Shown here: positions 54,265 to 63,965 of the stretch, piece after piece
Layout of the letters: each line of letters opens with the position of its first letter
How positions within the stretch are numbered: position 1 is the stretch's first letter
Notes under the pieces: generated by a model
Told to the model about the DNA's origin: nothing
Databases searched by the model: none
Seen by the model: only the letters and a program-made list of their open reading frames with translations
Translations under genes and position numbers: made by a program
From: Promethearchaeota archaeon
Lineage (GTDB): Archaea; Asgardarchaeota; Lokiarchaeia; Sigyniarchaeales; SOKP01
Reading direction: 5' to 3'
Length of the DNA: 64,000 nt
Assembly: GCA_016926735.1 (NCBI GenBank)
Contig: JAFGOA010000036.1
Coordinates: forward strand, 33,821-97,820

Positions 54265-56211
54265 ATGAGGGAAAATAGTTCAGAACTAGAATCTGATGTC
54301 TCAACTAATAATTTAAATTTAAAAAATAAAAAAACTCTTGGTCCGATAAAGAATTTAGAGTCTTATTTAAATTTAAATTGGTGGTGTGAAATATTCAACT
54401 CTAATTATTTAAAAACTGATGGAGATATTGTGAATGATAATCAAATCACCACCCAAGAAGTATCCAACATTATCGAAATTTTAGGAATTGATGAAGATGA
54501 TAAAATTTTAGATTTATGTTGTGGTCATGGCCGCCATTCCTTAGAATTTGCTCGAAGAGGATTCAAAAATATTTATGGATTTGATAAATCTTCTTATCTA
54601 ATAAGAAAAGCTCGTCAATCAGCATTAAAAGAGAATCTAAATTCCCAATTCAGAGAAGGAGATGCTCGAAAGATCAGTTATTCAACTGATACATTCGATA
54701 TTGTCTTATTATTAGGCAATAGTTTTGGGTATTTTGAGTCTATTCAAGATGATTTTAAAGTCTTAGAAGAAATTATACGGATTTTAAAACCATGGGGAAA
54801 AATCTTTTTAGATTTAGCAGATGGTGAATTTTTAAAAAATAATTATCAACCTCGGTCTTGGGAATGGATTGATAAAAATCTATTTGTTTGTCGAGAACGT
54901 TCATTATCCTTGGATAAAGAACGATTAATAACAAGAGAAGTGATAACCAATGTGAATAAGGGCGTTATTGCTGATCAAATCTATGCTGAAAGACTCTACA
55001 CATTAAAAAAAATAGAATCTATTTTGAAAAAGATAGGTTTTTCAAATATTATATGTCATGGGGATTTAATATCATCTACTCATCGTAATCAAGATTTAGG
55101 AATGATGGAAAGAAGACTTCTTATATCGGCACAAATTAAAAAAGAATGGACTCCAAAAAAACCTAAAAAAGTATTGAAAAATATTGCAGTACTTATGGGT
55201 GATCCTAAAAAAATCGATAATGTGAAACCAAATAACAGTTTTGATGAAGATGATATATACACAATAGACCAATTAAAATCTGCTTTAAAAGATCTTGATA
55301 GTTTTAATTTTATGTTTTATAATAACCATGATATCCTTATTTGGGAACTTATTAAAAATAAAAAAAAGATTGATTATATATTTAATTTGTGTGATGAAGG
55401 ATTTAACAATGATGCTCGAAAAGAACTTCATATTGCTGCTTTATTAGAAATGTTGGATATTCCTTACACGGGAAGTGGTCCTCAATGTTTAGCTTTCTGT
55501 TATGATAAATCTTTAGTTAGAGGTATAGCTAAAGAAATGGACATACCCGTAGCTGATGGCATCTATATTAAAGAAGAAGACTTGGCTTATACATTTCTCC
55601 CTTTTAATTTTCCTGTTTTAGTAAAACCTAACTTAGGAGATTCTAGTTACGGTATCACTCAGAGAAACGTAGTTAATAATAAAGAAGAATTAATCAATGT
55701 AATATCAGAATTAAGGGTACAATTTGGATATTCAAATCCATTATTAATTGAAGAATATTTAACAGGAGCAGATATTTCTGTTGGAATCATAGGAAATCCT
55801 CCTGAATTATACAAAGTATTACCAATAATTGAAGAAGATTATTCTTCTTTACCAGATGATTTACCTCGTATATGTGGTTATGAAGCAAAATGGATGCCTA
55901 ATTCTCCTTATTGGAAAATAACCTCAAAATTAGCTCAAATTTCAGAAGAATCTAAGAATTTAATTATAGATTGTTGTTTAAAATTATTTAAGAGATTAGA
56001 ATGTAGAGATTATTGTAGATTTGATTGGAGATTTGATAAAGAGGGTAATCCTAAATTACTTGAAGTAAATCCAAATCCAGGTTGGTGTTGGGATGGACAT
56101 TTAGCAAAAATGGCAAAATTTGATAATCTTTCTTATTCGAAAATGATTGAAGAAATCCTTTTAGCTACAGAAAATAGAATTGGATTTATGCAAAATAATC
56201 AAAGAGATTAG
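54265..56211 (+). CDS. Fusion of SAM methyltransferase and D-Ala-D-Ala-ligase-type ATP-grasp enzyme
   Basis: A 648-residue two-domain protein. Residues 30-290 are a class I methyltransferase: motif I ILDLCCGHGRHSLEF, motif II/III NIYGFDKSSYLI, REGDARKIS and motif IV FDIVLLLGNSFGY. After a Lys-rich linker (KPKKVLKNIAVLMGD) residues 305-640 are ATP-grasp: FNLCDEGF, GSGPQCLAFCYDKSLVRGIA, VLVKPNLGDSSYGI, LIEEYLTGADISVGI, then ARFDWRF-like YCRFDWRFDKEGN and LLEVNPNPG. It would ligate a carboxylate to an amine and methylate the same or a related molecule, possibly a modified peptide or cofactor. The fusion is unusual. PAN lies 42 nt downstream. Confidence 0.88.
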   Translation: MRENSSELESDVSTNNLNLKNKKTLGPIKNLESYLNLNWWCEIFNSNYLKTDGDIVNDNQITTQEVSNIIEILGIDEDDKILDLCCGHGRHSLEFARRGFKNIYGFDKSSYLIRKARQSALKENLNSQFREGDARKISYSTDTFDIVLLLGNSFGYFESIQDDFKVLEEIIRILKPWGKIFLDLADGEFLKNNYQPRSWEWIDKNLFVCRERSLSLDKERLITREVITNVNKGVIADQIYAERLYTLKKIESILKKIGFSNIICHGDLISSTHRNQDLGMMERRLLISAQIKKEWTPKKPKKVLKNIAVLMGDPKKIDNVKPNNSFDEDDIYTIDQLKSALKDLDSFNFMFYNNHDILIWELIKNKKKIDYIFNLCDEGFNNDARKELHIAALLEMLDIPYTGSGPQCLAFCYDKSLVRGIAKEMDIPVADGIYIKEEDLAYTFLPFNFPVLVKPNLGDSSYGITQRNVVNNKEELINVISELRVQFGYSNPLLIEEYLTGADISVGIIGNPPELYKVLPIIEEDYSSLPDDLPRICGYEAKWMPNSPYWKITSKLAQISEESKNLIIDCCLKLFKRLECRDYCRFDWRFDKEGNPKLLEVNPNPGWCWDGHLAKMAKFDNLSYSKMIEEILLATENRIGFMQNNQRD

Positions 56212-56253
56212 ATTCAATAGAGAATTAACAAAATTAAATAAAAAAAGATAATT

Positions 56254-57471
56254 ATGGAGTCTCAATCTAGTGATAATAATCAACGAAAAGAATTAAAAGA
56301 CAATGAATCAGAGAAATCATATATAGATTACTTAGAAAAAAAGATTAGTATACTTGAAAATAAACGTCAAAGAAAAAATATTAAAATTCAAAAAAAAAAG
56401 CAAGAAATTAAGAATCTAATAAATGAGATAACCCATCTAAAAGAACTACCCCTTCAAACGGGAACAATGTTAGAAATTCTGGAAAGTGAGAATGCATATA
56501 AAGCAATCATAGCAGATTCATTAGGGCATGAATTCGTGGTTAATGTTAGTTCAAATATCTTGAGAGAAAATCTAATGCCTGGAAAAATGGTAGCTTTAAA
56601 TCAACGTAACATGACTATAATTGAAATTCTACCCGATAATATTGATCCATTTATACAAGCTATGGAATTGGTAGATAATATTCCTGATATTTCATATGAA
56701 AATATTGGAGGATTAAATAATCAAATACAAGAGGTAAGAGAAACTGTAGAATTACCTTTAATTAATCCGTTATTATTTAAAAAAGTAGGTATTGATCCTC
56801 CAAAAGGAGTTCTTTTTTATGGCTCTCCTGGGACAGGGAAGACATTATTAGCTAAAGCAGTAGCTCATGAAACAAAAGCAACCTTTGTTCGAATAGTCGG
56901 ATCTGAATTAGTTAATAAATTTATTGGAGAAGGTGCGCGAATGGTAAGGGATATATTTCTTCTGGCAAAAAAAAAAGCACCAACTATATTATTTATTGAT
57001 GAATTAGATGCGTTAGCGGGAGAAAGATTGGAAAGTGATTATGGTGGAGATCGAGAGGTAAATAGAACTTTAATTCAGTTAATGGCAGAACTTGACGGAT
57101 TTAATAATCGAGAAAATGTTAGAATTATTGCTGCTACTAATAGAATAGATATAATCGATCAAGCTTTATTAAGACCTGGTAGATTCGATAGACTAGTATT
57201 TTTTCCAATTCCTAATAAAGATACAAGAGAGAAGATATTTCAAATATATCTTAATCGATTGAATATAGAAGAGAATTTTGATTTAAAAAAAATAATTAAC
57301 TTGACCGAAGATATGACTGGTGCTGATATAAAGGCTATATGTATTGAAGCTGGCATGTTTGCAATCAGGGATAATAATGATATTATTAAGGATGAATATA
57401 TTTTCAAAGCAATTAATAAAATTAAGGATATAAGGAAAATAAATAAAGAAGAGAAAAAAATATATTCCTAA
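56254..57471 (+). CDS. pan: Proteasome-activating nucleotidase (PAN)
   Basis: A 405-residue AAA+ unfoldase that feeds proteins into the 20S proteasome. It has the N-terminal coiled coil (about 20-65), the OB domain (TGTMLEILESENAYKAIIAD), Walker A FYGSPGTGKT, Walker B LFIDELDALAG, the second region of homology with LLRPGRFDRL and arginine fingers, and the lid domain. The last three residues I-Y-S form a HbYX motif that opens the proteasome gate. The pore loop segment is KFIGEGARMV. It follows the methyltransferase/ATP-grasp gene by 42 nt. Confidence 0.95.
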   Translation: MESQSSDNNQRKELKDNESEKSYIDYLEKKISILENKRQRKNIKIQKKKQEIKNLINEITHLKELPLQTGTMLEILESENAYKAIIADSLGHEFVVNVSSNILRENLMPGKMVALNQRNMTIIEILPDNIDPFIQAMELVDNIPDISYENIGGLNNQIQEVRETVELPLINPLLFKKVGIDPPKGVLFYGSPGTGKTLLAKAVAHETKATFVRIVGSELVNKFIGEGARMVRDIFLLAKKKAPTILFIDELDALAGERLESDYGGDREVNRTLIQLMAELDGFNNRENVRIIAATNRIDIIDQALLRPGRFDRLVFFPIPNKDTREKIFQIYLNRLNIEENFDLKKIINLTEDMTGADIKAICIEAGMFAIRDNNDIIKDEYIFKAINKIKDIRKINKEEKKIYS

Positions 57472-57498
57472 ATTCTGATCAAAATATATTGAATATTG

Positions 57499-58047
57499 TT
57501 ATAAAATAAATACAGCTGCAGATAAAACTGTTGCCCACTCATTTTCTTCTCGTACTGTTGCACTAGAAGTAATATTTTTAGTTTCAATAATTTTTCCATT
57601 CATTCTAAAGATTTCTTGTTTTTCATCATAATCCGCTTCTGGATTAAAAGGAACACCAAGTGTAGTAGCTAACATCTCTGCTGCTAGATCCTCTGCAATA
57701 TCTCCTGCTTTCTCAGGTTTTACACCAAAAGTATGATGTTCACTTAAGTATCCATATTGTCCCTTATCAGCAGGTTTTGCTACACCGATAGAAGAACATA
57801 TTAATCGATTAAATTCATTTGAACTTGCTCGTGCAATTACGGCAAACACAATTTGACCTGATCTTAATTGTTTTAATCCATCTTCCTGAGATATTTCAAT
57901 ACAATAAGGAGGGAATATAGAAGATACTGATACTAAATTAAATCTTTCAATACCTGCGTCTCTCAATGCTTGTTCGAAAGATGCAAGTTTAGATCTATGA
58001 AATCCTTTACCTTTCACGAAAAAAATCTTTTTAGGAACAAGAGACAT
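57499..58047 (-). CDS. pdaD: Pyruvoyl-dependent arginine decarboxylase
   Basis: The enzyme converts arginine to agmatine, the first step of archaeal polyamine synthesis and agmatidine formation. The proenzyme cleaves itself between Ser42 and Ser43 in LVSVSSIFPP to make the pyruvoyl group. Further conserved parts are GQIVFAVIARASS, ASSIG-like CSSIGVAKP, GYLSEHHTFG, AEDLAAEMLATTLG and the catalytic Glu in EADYDEKQ. It has 182 residues with a 37-residue N-terminus before the cleavage region. It is divergent from deoxyhypusine synthase, which uses spermidine, so the promoter between them may coordinate polyamine use. Confidence 0.95.
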   Translation of the reverse strand: MSLVPKKIFFVKGKGFHRSKLASFEQALRDAGIERFNLVSVSSIFPPYCIEISQEDGLKQLRSGQIVFAVIARASSNEFNRLICSSIGVAKPADKGQYGYLSEHHTFGVKPEKAGDIAEDLAAEMLATTLGVPFNPEADYDEKQEIFRMNGKIIETKNITSSATVREENEWATVLSAAVFIL

Positions 58048-58121
58048 GATTAATCTTAACCTTCATCCTTATACGGTTATAATTTATTATATATATTCAA
58101 TATATATAAACTTAACTCATT

Positions 58122-58367
58122 ATGGTTAGGGATTATAAATTATTTCAGCTAAAATACAATCTAATTATTATATTAGCATTAAGATTATATATTTTTTATT
58201 TAACCTATAATTTAAGCTATTATAATTATCATTATCAGATATTTCTTACTTCTCTTAATTCTTCTCTTGATAATTATTTACCTAATCTACTATATTCAGA
58301 AATATTTATATTAGAAGGATTTTTTTTACTTTATACAATAAAATATAAAATATATTTTTTGAAATAA
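58122..58367 (+). CDS. Possible small hydrophobic protein
   Basis: An 81-residue frame with two hydrophobic stretches (NLIIILALRLYIFYLTYNL and LEGFFLLYTIKYKIYF). It begins about 24 nt after a TATA-like atatataaact and ends 3 nt before the deoxyhypusine synthase ATG, which would fit a coupled operon. The residue mix (Leu, Ile, Tyr, Asn, Lys) is what random AT-rich DNA gives, so this may be only the leader of the next gene. Confidence 0.25.
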   Translation: MVRDYKLFQLKYNLIIILALRLYIFYLTYNLSYYNYHYQIFLTSLNSSLDNYLPNLLYSEIFILEGFFLLYTIKYKIYFLK

Positions 58368-58370
58368 AAA

Positions 58371-59360
58371 ATGTTAAATCACAACAGTAAAAATTATTTA
58401 GATAAAAAAATTGTACCTTTTAATATTAAAAGCGTTAAAAATGTAGAAGATTTATTAGTTAATCTACAAAATTGTGGTTTTCAAGGAAAAAACCTTGGAA
58501 TAGGATTAGAAATACTATACAAAATGGTTTCTAATAAAGATATTTTAACAGTATTAACACTAAGTGGTGCAATGGTACCAGCGGGTATGGGGGATATAAT
58601 ATGTTCACTTATGGAAAATAAATTAATTGATGTATTGATCACAACAGGAGCAAATATAATTCATGATTTAGTAGACGTATTTTCTAATATAGGACATTTT
58701 ATTGGTAGTTCTAATATTGATGATAATGAATTATTTAATAAACGAATAAATAGAATTTATGATGTATTTCTCCCTGAAGATAAATATACAATAGCTGAAA
58801 ATGAGATCTTAAAAAGAATTCATACTCTTTACCCAAATAAAAATATTAAAACAACCCCTTCAGAACTCTTTAAACTGCTTGGAGATAAAATAGAAAATAG
58901 ATGTATTGTATCTATTGCTGCAAAAAACAATATTCCTATTTTTGTACCGGCATTTTCAGATTCTGAATTTGCGTTAAATCTTATTAAATATTCTGTTAGA
59001 GAGGGTTATGATTTTCAATTTGATATTTTAGAAGATGTAAAAAAATATGCGGAAATTATTAAAAAGTCGAAAAAAAATGGTACTATAATTATTGGAGGGG
59101 GCGTTCCAAGAAATTGGGCTCAACAAGTATTTCCTTTGTTAGATCAAATTGGTGAGATTAAGACAATGGGATTTAATTATTCTGTTAGAATACATACTGC
59201 TACAGAATATGATGGGGGCCTTTCAGGATGCACTGTATCTGAATCAAAAAGTTGGGGAAAATATGCTTTAGATTCTCGCTTTATAAGTATTTGGTGTGAT
59301 GCAACAATTGCTTTACCAATTTTAATAACTGGATTATTTCAAAGATTAGAATTATTATAG
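58371..59360 (+). CDS. dys: Deoxyhypusine synthase
   Basis: A 329-residue NAD-dependent enzyme that transfers the aminobutyl group of spermidine to a Lys of aIF5A. Family motifs include LTLSGAMVPAGMGDIICSL, LITTGANIIHDLVD, VPAFSDSEFALNLI, IIIGGGVPRNWAQQV, and near the end TATEYDGGLSGCTVSESKSW followed by the active-site Lys297 in SWGKYA and the DATIALPILITG block. The start ATG at 58371 is the only one near the family N-terminus (VPFNIK). It is convergent with the VTT gene, with 6 nt overlap. Agmatine for spermidine could come from the divergent arginine decarboxylase. Confidence 0.95.
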   Translation: MLNHNSKNYLDKKIVPFNIKSVKNVEDLLVNLQNCGFQGKNLGIGLEILYKMVSNKDILTVLTLSGAMVPAGMGDIICSLMENKLIDVLITTGANIIHDLVDVFSNIGHFIGSSNIDDNELFNKRINRIYDVFLPEDKYTIAENEILKRIHTLYPNKNIKTTPSELFKLLGDKIENRCIVSIAAKNNIPIFVPAFSDSEFALNLIKYSVREGYDFQFDILEDVKKYAEIIKKSKKNGTIIIGGGVPRNWAQQVFPLLDQIGEIKTMGFNYSVRIHTATEYDGGLSGCTVSESKSWGKYALDSRFISIWCDATIALPILITGLFQRLELL

Positions 59361-60161
59361 TTTGTTAATTTCTTTTTTGCTTTTTAGATTTTTTATATCC
59401 CTATCCGTCCATTTTCTTAATATCTTATTCCAATCAATATATATTATCAAAAAGATAATCAATATAATAGAAATCCAAGTAAATGAACTTATTAAAAGAT
59501 CAATTGGAGTACTTTTAGTGACTATTCCTGTTTTAGCAGCTTCAAGGTCTATACCAATCAGATTAAAGAGAAATTCGCCTAAAGGAGTGTTTGCCAACCA
59601 GATAGGAAGAGTACTACAAAGGAAACATAAAATAAATTTCCCAATAAAACAAAATATAAGTGTTTTTATCAAAGAATAATTCATAATACCTAAAACGATT
59701 AAAAAAGCATCATCAGGAAGAGGTGTCGCTGCGAAGAAGATAATTAAAAGTGGTGCCCAACCTCTTTCAATATATTTTTTCATTCTTTCAAACTTTTCAT
59801 TATTTTTTATCAATTTTTTTGAACGATTACCAATTATCCATGAAAGGGTTTCACCAATACATGCACCTATACCAGCAACAAAGCCTAATAAGATTGGGTT
59901 TACGGGTAATATAGCTGAGATAACAACTAATGCTATTAAATAAGGAACTGGAAATACTATTGTAACATTTCCAAAAATACTAATAAAAAATAATCCTAGA
60001 TATATTCCCCATTCTCCATATATATCATAAAAATATATAACTGTATCCGCTAGCCATTGTCCAATATTTATTCCAATTAGAGCAATAATTATAAAAAACA
60101 AAATAATCGAAGTAATAATTATTATTGCACTATATTTTTCTAAGAAATACTTAATTTTCAT
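59355..60161 (-). CDS. VTT/SNARE-associated (YqaA-like) membrane protein
   Basis: A 268-residue membrane protein of the VTT family (TMEM41/VMP1/DedA relatives), lipid scramblases or half-transporters. Signatures are the re-entrant region FISIFGNVTIVFPVPYLIAL, GFVAGIGACIGETLSWIIGN and ERGWAPLLIIFFAATPLPDD, with about six helices. The pattern ATPLPDD fits the YqaA/COG1238 subgroup. An N-terminal helix (30 residues) and a Lys-rich cytoplasmic C-terminus complete it. It starts at ATG 60161 and is convergent with deoxyhypusine synthase. Confidence 0.85.
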   Translation of the reverse strand: MKIKYFLEKYSAIIIITSIILFFIIIALIGINIGQWLADTVIYFYDIYGEWGIYLGLFFISIFGNVTIVFPVPYLIALVVISAILPVNPILLGFVAGIGACIGETLSWIIGNRSKKLIKNNEKFERMKKYIERGWAPLLIIFFAATPLPDDAFLIVLGIMNYSLIKTLIFCFIGKFILCFLCSTLPIWLANTPLGEFLFNLIGIDLEAAKTGIVTKSTPIDLLISSFTWISIILIIFLIIYIDWNKILRKWTDRDIKNLKSKKEINKL

Positions 60162-60278
60162 ATCTAATCCTTATTTAGAATAATATTATAGAAAGTTTTT
60201 AAAATTGAAAAGAAATTTACTTTACTAAATAATATGAATAGGTGGGAAAAAAAGAACATTATTCTAATTAAAAAAATG

Positions 60279-61754
60279 TTAATAGCTCTTGGCGATATAT
60301 ATTGTACATGTTGCTGGCTTTCCACAGATTAAACAAGTTGCAAATTCATGTTTTTCATGATCTACTCGTTTTCCCCGAACAAATGCTCCTAAATCTTTTT
60401 CTATCTTTTCAGCACATTGATATGCTTCCATATCAATTGAGCAAAATCCACAACATACTATTTTTCCATTTTCTATAGCTTCTTTTGCTGAATCTTGTTC
60501 ATAGCATACCTCTATCTGACTTTCAAAATCTAACAATGTTTTTTTCTTTAATTCATTTGTATATTTTTTTGAGACATCTTCAAGATATTTATCTAATTCA
60601 TTCTCTTTTATAAACGCTTTTTCTCCATCATGTCTTTTAACAGTAACAATTTGTTTTTTTTCAATATCCCTAGGGCCTACTTCAATTCTTAAAGGTACAC
60701 CTTTTAATTCCCATCTATAATATTTACTACCAGGAGACTCCTCTAAATCATCAAATTTTACCCGATATATATCTTTTAATTTTTTATAGATCTCTCTGCA
60801 CTTATTCATAACAATTTCTTCTTTTCCTTTAATCAAAATTGGAATAATTACTATTTGTATTGGTGCTAAATCAAAAGGTAAGATTAAACCTTTATCATCT
60901 CCAAGATATGCTATCATAGCTCCATAAATTCTACTAATTGCCGGTCCATAGCATGTTTGATAACAAAATCTCTCTTCACCATCTTTATCAGTAAATTTTA
61001 CATTAAATGGTTTGGAAAAATTCTGACCAAGAAGATGAGTTGATGGAAGTTGTAATACCTTTCCTGAGCCCATAAGAGCATCTGCAGCGTAAGTATTAAC
61101 TGCGCCACTAAATTTATCCCATTGTGGGCGTTCAAAGAAGATTATCGGTATACAGAATTCATCTTGAAGCATTTTATAGGTCATTTCCATATCTTCTTTT
61201 ACTTGTTCTATTGCTTCTTCTTCTGTTGCAAAACAATTATGAGCTTCAATCCAATGAAATTCTCTACCTCTAAAAAAGGGTCTTGTCATTTTTCCCTCAT
61301 AACGCCAGACTTGACATGATTGATATCTTTTAAAAGGTAAATCGTTATAACTCCTAATCCAATAGCTATACATCTTATATAAAGCAGTTTCACTAGTAGG
61401 TCTTAAAGCTAATCTCTCCGATAATCTTTCACCTTCACTTCCTGCTTCAGATACCCAAAATACTTCTGGTGCAAAGCCTTTTACATGATCTGCTTCTAAC
61501 ATAAAATTACTTTCTGGTATAACAGAAGGCATTATTAATGGTAAATGACCCTTTTTATCAAGTAATTCTTCATATTTTTGATACATTTTTTTTATACTAA
61601 TTGTAGCCCAAGGTCTATACACAACAAATCCTTTCACATTGTATCGTATATCAGCTAATTCAGCTTTATTGATTATTTCTGTATACCATGCTGAAAAGTC
61701 TTCATCTTTCGATACGGTTATACCCGTGATTGGAGTTTTATTCTTTTTAACCAT
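60279..61754 (-). CDS. proS: Prolyl-tRNA synthetase (archaeal/eukaryotic type)
   Basis: A class II synthetase charging tRNA-Pro. The class II core has VVYRPWATISIKKMYQKYEE (motif 1 region), RPTSETALYKMYSYWIRSYN, WRYEGKMTRPFFRGREFHWI (motif 2) and FDLAPIQIVIIP with motif 3 before it. The anticodon domain follows, then the archaeal/eukaryotic C-terminal zinc domain with CCGFC and CLICGKPATC, ending in Ala-Lys-Ser-Tyr, the family's terminal Tyr. The ATG at 61754 gives MVKKNKTP; a TTG two codons earlier is an alternative. It has about 491 residues. Confidence 0.96.
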   Translation of the reverse strand: MVKKNKTPITGITVSKDEDFSAWYTEIINKAELADIRYNVKGFVVYRPWATISIKKMYQKYEELLDKKGHLPLIMPSVIPESNFMLEADHVKGFAPEVFWVSEAGSEGERLSERLALRPTSETALYKMYSYWIRSYNDLPFKRYQSCQVWRYEGKMTRPFFRGREFHWIEAHNCFATEEEAIEQVKEDMEMTYKMLQDEFCIPIIFFERPQWDKFSGAVNTYAADALMGSGKVLQLPSTHLLGQNFSKPFNVKFTDKDGEERFCYQTCYGPAISRIYGAMIAYLGDDKGLILPFDLAPIQIVIIPILIKGKEEIVMNKCREIYKKLKDIYRVKFDDLEESPGSKYYRWELKGVPLRIEVGPRDIEKKQIVTVKRHDGEKAFIKENELDKYLEDVSKKYTNELKKKTLLDFESQIEVCYEQDSAKEAIENGKIVCCGFCSIDMEAYQCAEKIEKDLGAFVRGKRVDHEKHEFATCLICGKPATCTIYIAKSY

Positions 61755-61844
61755 AAACAATCAATTAAAGAAATAATTGAAAAAATAAATATTTTATTAG
61801 GTACTCTTGTAATTTTATTATTTATTCCTTTTGTATTGATAATA

Positions 61845-62585
61845 TTATTCTAAAAAGAGTTCTGCATTTGTAAAAATATTGTTTGAGTTTACCTCAACAT
61901 GATAATTTTTAGATTCTAGATAATCCTTGATCTTTTTTATAATATCTTTTAGTAATTTCTTATCTTGCATATCATCAATAATAAAAGAAATGATGGATTT
62001 TACCCATCCAAACAGTATCGTCTCTTCCTTTCCAGGAGCTTTAAATAATATTTTTTTTACTCCATTTATTGTAGCAATTTTTTTGATTTCTTCTTCCAAT
62101 GAACCAAAAGTAAAATATTCATTTGAATTAACTTTTAATTTAAACTCTAGTATTTTTTCAAGATTTTCCCTAGACTTTTTATCATAAAAACTAGTGAATT
62201 CTTGAGTTGCTATAGGTTTGTATTTATCTATAATGAGATTATCTTTATTTTTAATGAATTTAATAAGAGTGTTAAAATATTCACTATCTATTTTTTGGAA
62301 GTTTTCTGCCTTTCTTACAAGATCTGTAAGCGAATCTAAAAGATCATAATAAAAATTCATTATAGATTTAACTTTGAGTTTATCTTGGATATTTTTAACT
62401 TCTGGATAATATTTTTTTAGAATAAGATTCATATCTTTATTCAGCGATGAACATTCTTTAGCAATATCATCAATCTTTTTGATATCTTTAAGTTTTATAA
62501 GATGTAAAATATTATCTTCTATTAGAGAGAGGTTATCAAATATCTTTATTATTTTACTCAGATATTTTTTCTCAATGAAAGACAT
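61845..62585 (-). CDS. Hypothetical helical protein
   Basis: A 246-residue protein I cannot name. It is almost all helical in the first two thirds (FDNLSLIEDNILHLIKLKD, SLNKDMNLILKKYYPEV), similar in feel to PhoU/DUF47-type bundles but without their metal motifs. The C-terminal third has strands (EYFTFGSLEEEIKKIATING, KKILFKAPGKEETILFG) and a final helix-strand ending VEVNSNN. There is no signal or membrane helix. It lies between proS and engB on the same strand and may share their transcript. Confidence 0.55.
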   Translation of the reverse strand: MSFIEKKYLSKIIKIFDNLSLIEDNILHLIKLKDIKKIDDIAKECSSLNKDMNLILKKYYPEVKNIQDKLKVKSIMNFYYDLLDSLTDLVRKAENFQKIDSEYFNTLIKFIKNKDNLIIDKYKPIATQEFTSFYDKKSRENLEKILEFKLKVNSNEYFTFGSLEEEIKKIATINGVKKILFKAPGKEETILFGWVKSIISFIIDDMQDKKLLKDIIKKIKDYLESKNYHVEVNSNNIFTNAELFLE

Positions 62586-62728
62586 TATAGAAATTATAAA
62601 AATTTGACCTTTTATTCTTAACTAACAAGAGAATAAAATAATAATCTAACAACTAAACATAGAAAATGAAATTCTTTGATTCTTTAGATTTGCATCCAAA
62701 ACCTTTCTTGATTTTCTATATCCTCAAT

Positions 62729-63352
62729 TCATAATAGTTGATCAATATTCTTTTTTAATATACCCAAATTAGTTTTCTTTACAGCAGAGAACTCTAAATA
62801 AGGTATTTCCATTATGTTATTTTCATTATATTCATTTATAGGAATAAGGTGAAGATTATATAGCTTTGCTGTTGTAATAAATAAATTTATTATCCGTTTT
62901 TTTTCCAAATTTGTGACTTTATCTATTTTATTTATTATAATTAAGATTGAAATTGAGAATTCTTTTAAAAAAGAAATTAGTTCAAATGTTAAGGGGATAG
63001 TCTTAAGATTTTTGATATGGTATTTTTTGATTTCATCTTCTATTCTTAAGATATTTAGAACCATTAAACAATAGAAGTATTTATCATTATTTTTTTCAAT
63101 ATGAGTAACAATTAGATCTTTAATATGTTTTTCTCTGCGTTGGCTAGATCCTTTCGCATATCCAAATCCAGGTAAATCAACTATTTGATAAGGCATATTT
63201 TTTTGTATTATAGGTTTGATAAGTAATGTACTACCAGGATTTTTCCCTATTTTACCTTTGAAAGCACTTGCATCTTTTAAAAGTAATTTAGTTATAGAAC
63301 TTTTTCCAACATTTGAATTTCCAATGATAAGTAAAGATGGTTTTTCTTCCAT
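62729..63352 (-). CDS. engB: EngB/YihA-type GTPase
   Basis: A 207-residue GTPase of the TrmE-Era-EngA-YihA group, involved in ribosome assembly or related tasks. G1 is GNSNVGKSS, G2 has NPGSTLLI, G3 is DLPGFGYA followed by the EngB-specific K-G-S-S-Q-R-R-E-K helix, G4 is NKIDKV and G5 is EFSAVKKT. The archaeal family member is a bit longer than bacterial EngB. It starts at ATG 63352. Confidence 0.9.
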   Translation of the reverse strand: MEEKPSLLIIGNSNVGKSSITKLLLKDASAFKGKIGKNPGSTLLIKPIIQKNMPYQIVDLPGFGYAKGSSQRREKHIKDLIVTHIEKNNDKYFYCLMVLNILRIEDEIKKYHIKNLKTIPLTFELISFLKEFSISILIIINKIDKVTNLEKKRIINLFITTAKLYNLHLIPINEYNENNIMEIPYLEFSAVKKTNLGILKKNIDQLL

Positions 63353-63420
63353 TATAAGTGATATAAATTAATTTATAATATGTATTTTTATCTATTCCTT
63401 TTATAAAAGAAAGGAAGAAG

Positions 63421-63924
63421 TTACCAGCTGAATTTTTTACATAGTTCTGGATATAATTTCTCTAAATCATCTTCTTCCCAATATTCACCCTCTGGTTCAT
63501 CAGGAAATTTAGGATATCGATCTATAAAATTAATTAAATCTTCTCCAGTTTTTTCTTCATAAAGATATCCCGCAACATAATATATTTCCTCAAAAAAAAT
63601 ATCTTCACCTATATTAATAATTTCACCAAGCTTCTTTGGATGAATCAAAGCTTTTTTAAAAAAATCTTTTCCTCTTGAAATTATCCAATTACGAAAATCG
63701 GTAAATGAGTCATCACTACAACCTTTATTTATAATATATGCTATTGCCCATAAGTCCCAATTATACAAATCATTACTTTTTTGAGTAAAAATTAAATCAA
63801 AAGATACAATATCATCTGGACTATAATTCTTTAAAATTAATTTAAGTTTTTCATATTGTTTTGTTTGATTATTTTCTCTATTTCTACTTTCATCAATTAT
63901 AGACCAAAATTCAGTTTCATCCAT
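63421..63924 (-). CDS. DUF4240 protein
   Basis: A 167-residue protein of the DUF4240 family: FWSIIDESR at the start, YNWDLWAIAYIINKGCSDDS, DFRNWIISRGKDFF and KALIHPKKLGEI, then an acidic end (EPEGEYWEEDDLEKLYPEL). The family occurs widely in bacteria, often near WGR or toxin-immunity genes, and has no known activity. Here it has no such neighbour. It starts at ATG 63924, with 68 nt to engB. Transfer from bacteria is possible. Confidence 0.88.
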   Translation of the reverse strand: MDETEFWSIIDESRNRENNQTKQYEKLKLILKNYSPDDIVSFDLIFTQKSNDLYNWDLWAIAYIINKGCSDDSFTDFRNWIISRGKDFFKKALIHPKKLGEIINIGEDIFFEEIYYVAGYLYEEKTGEDLINFIDRYPKFPDEPEGEYWEEDDLEKLYPELCKKFSW

Positions 63925-63965
63925 AAATTATAATTAGATTTAGATATAAAAAATTTTTATAAATC

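Noticed and set aside
58122..58367. 81-residue hydrophobic frame before deoxyhypusine synthase as a secure membrane protein
   Set aside because: Residue composition is that of random AT-rich DNA and no family features are visible; kept only as a low-confidence feature.
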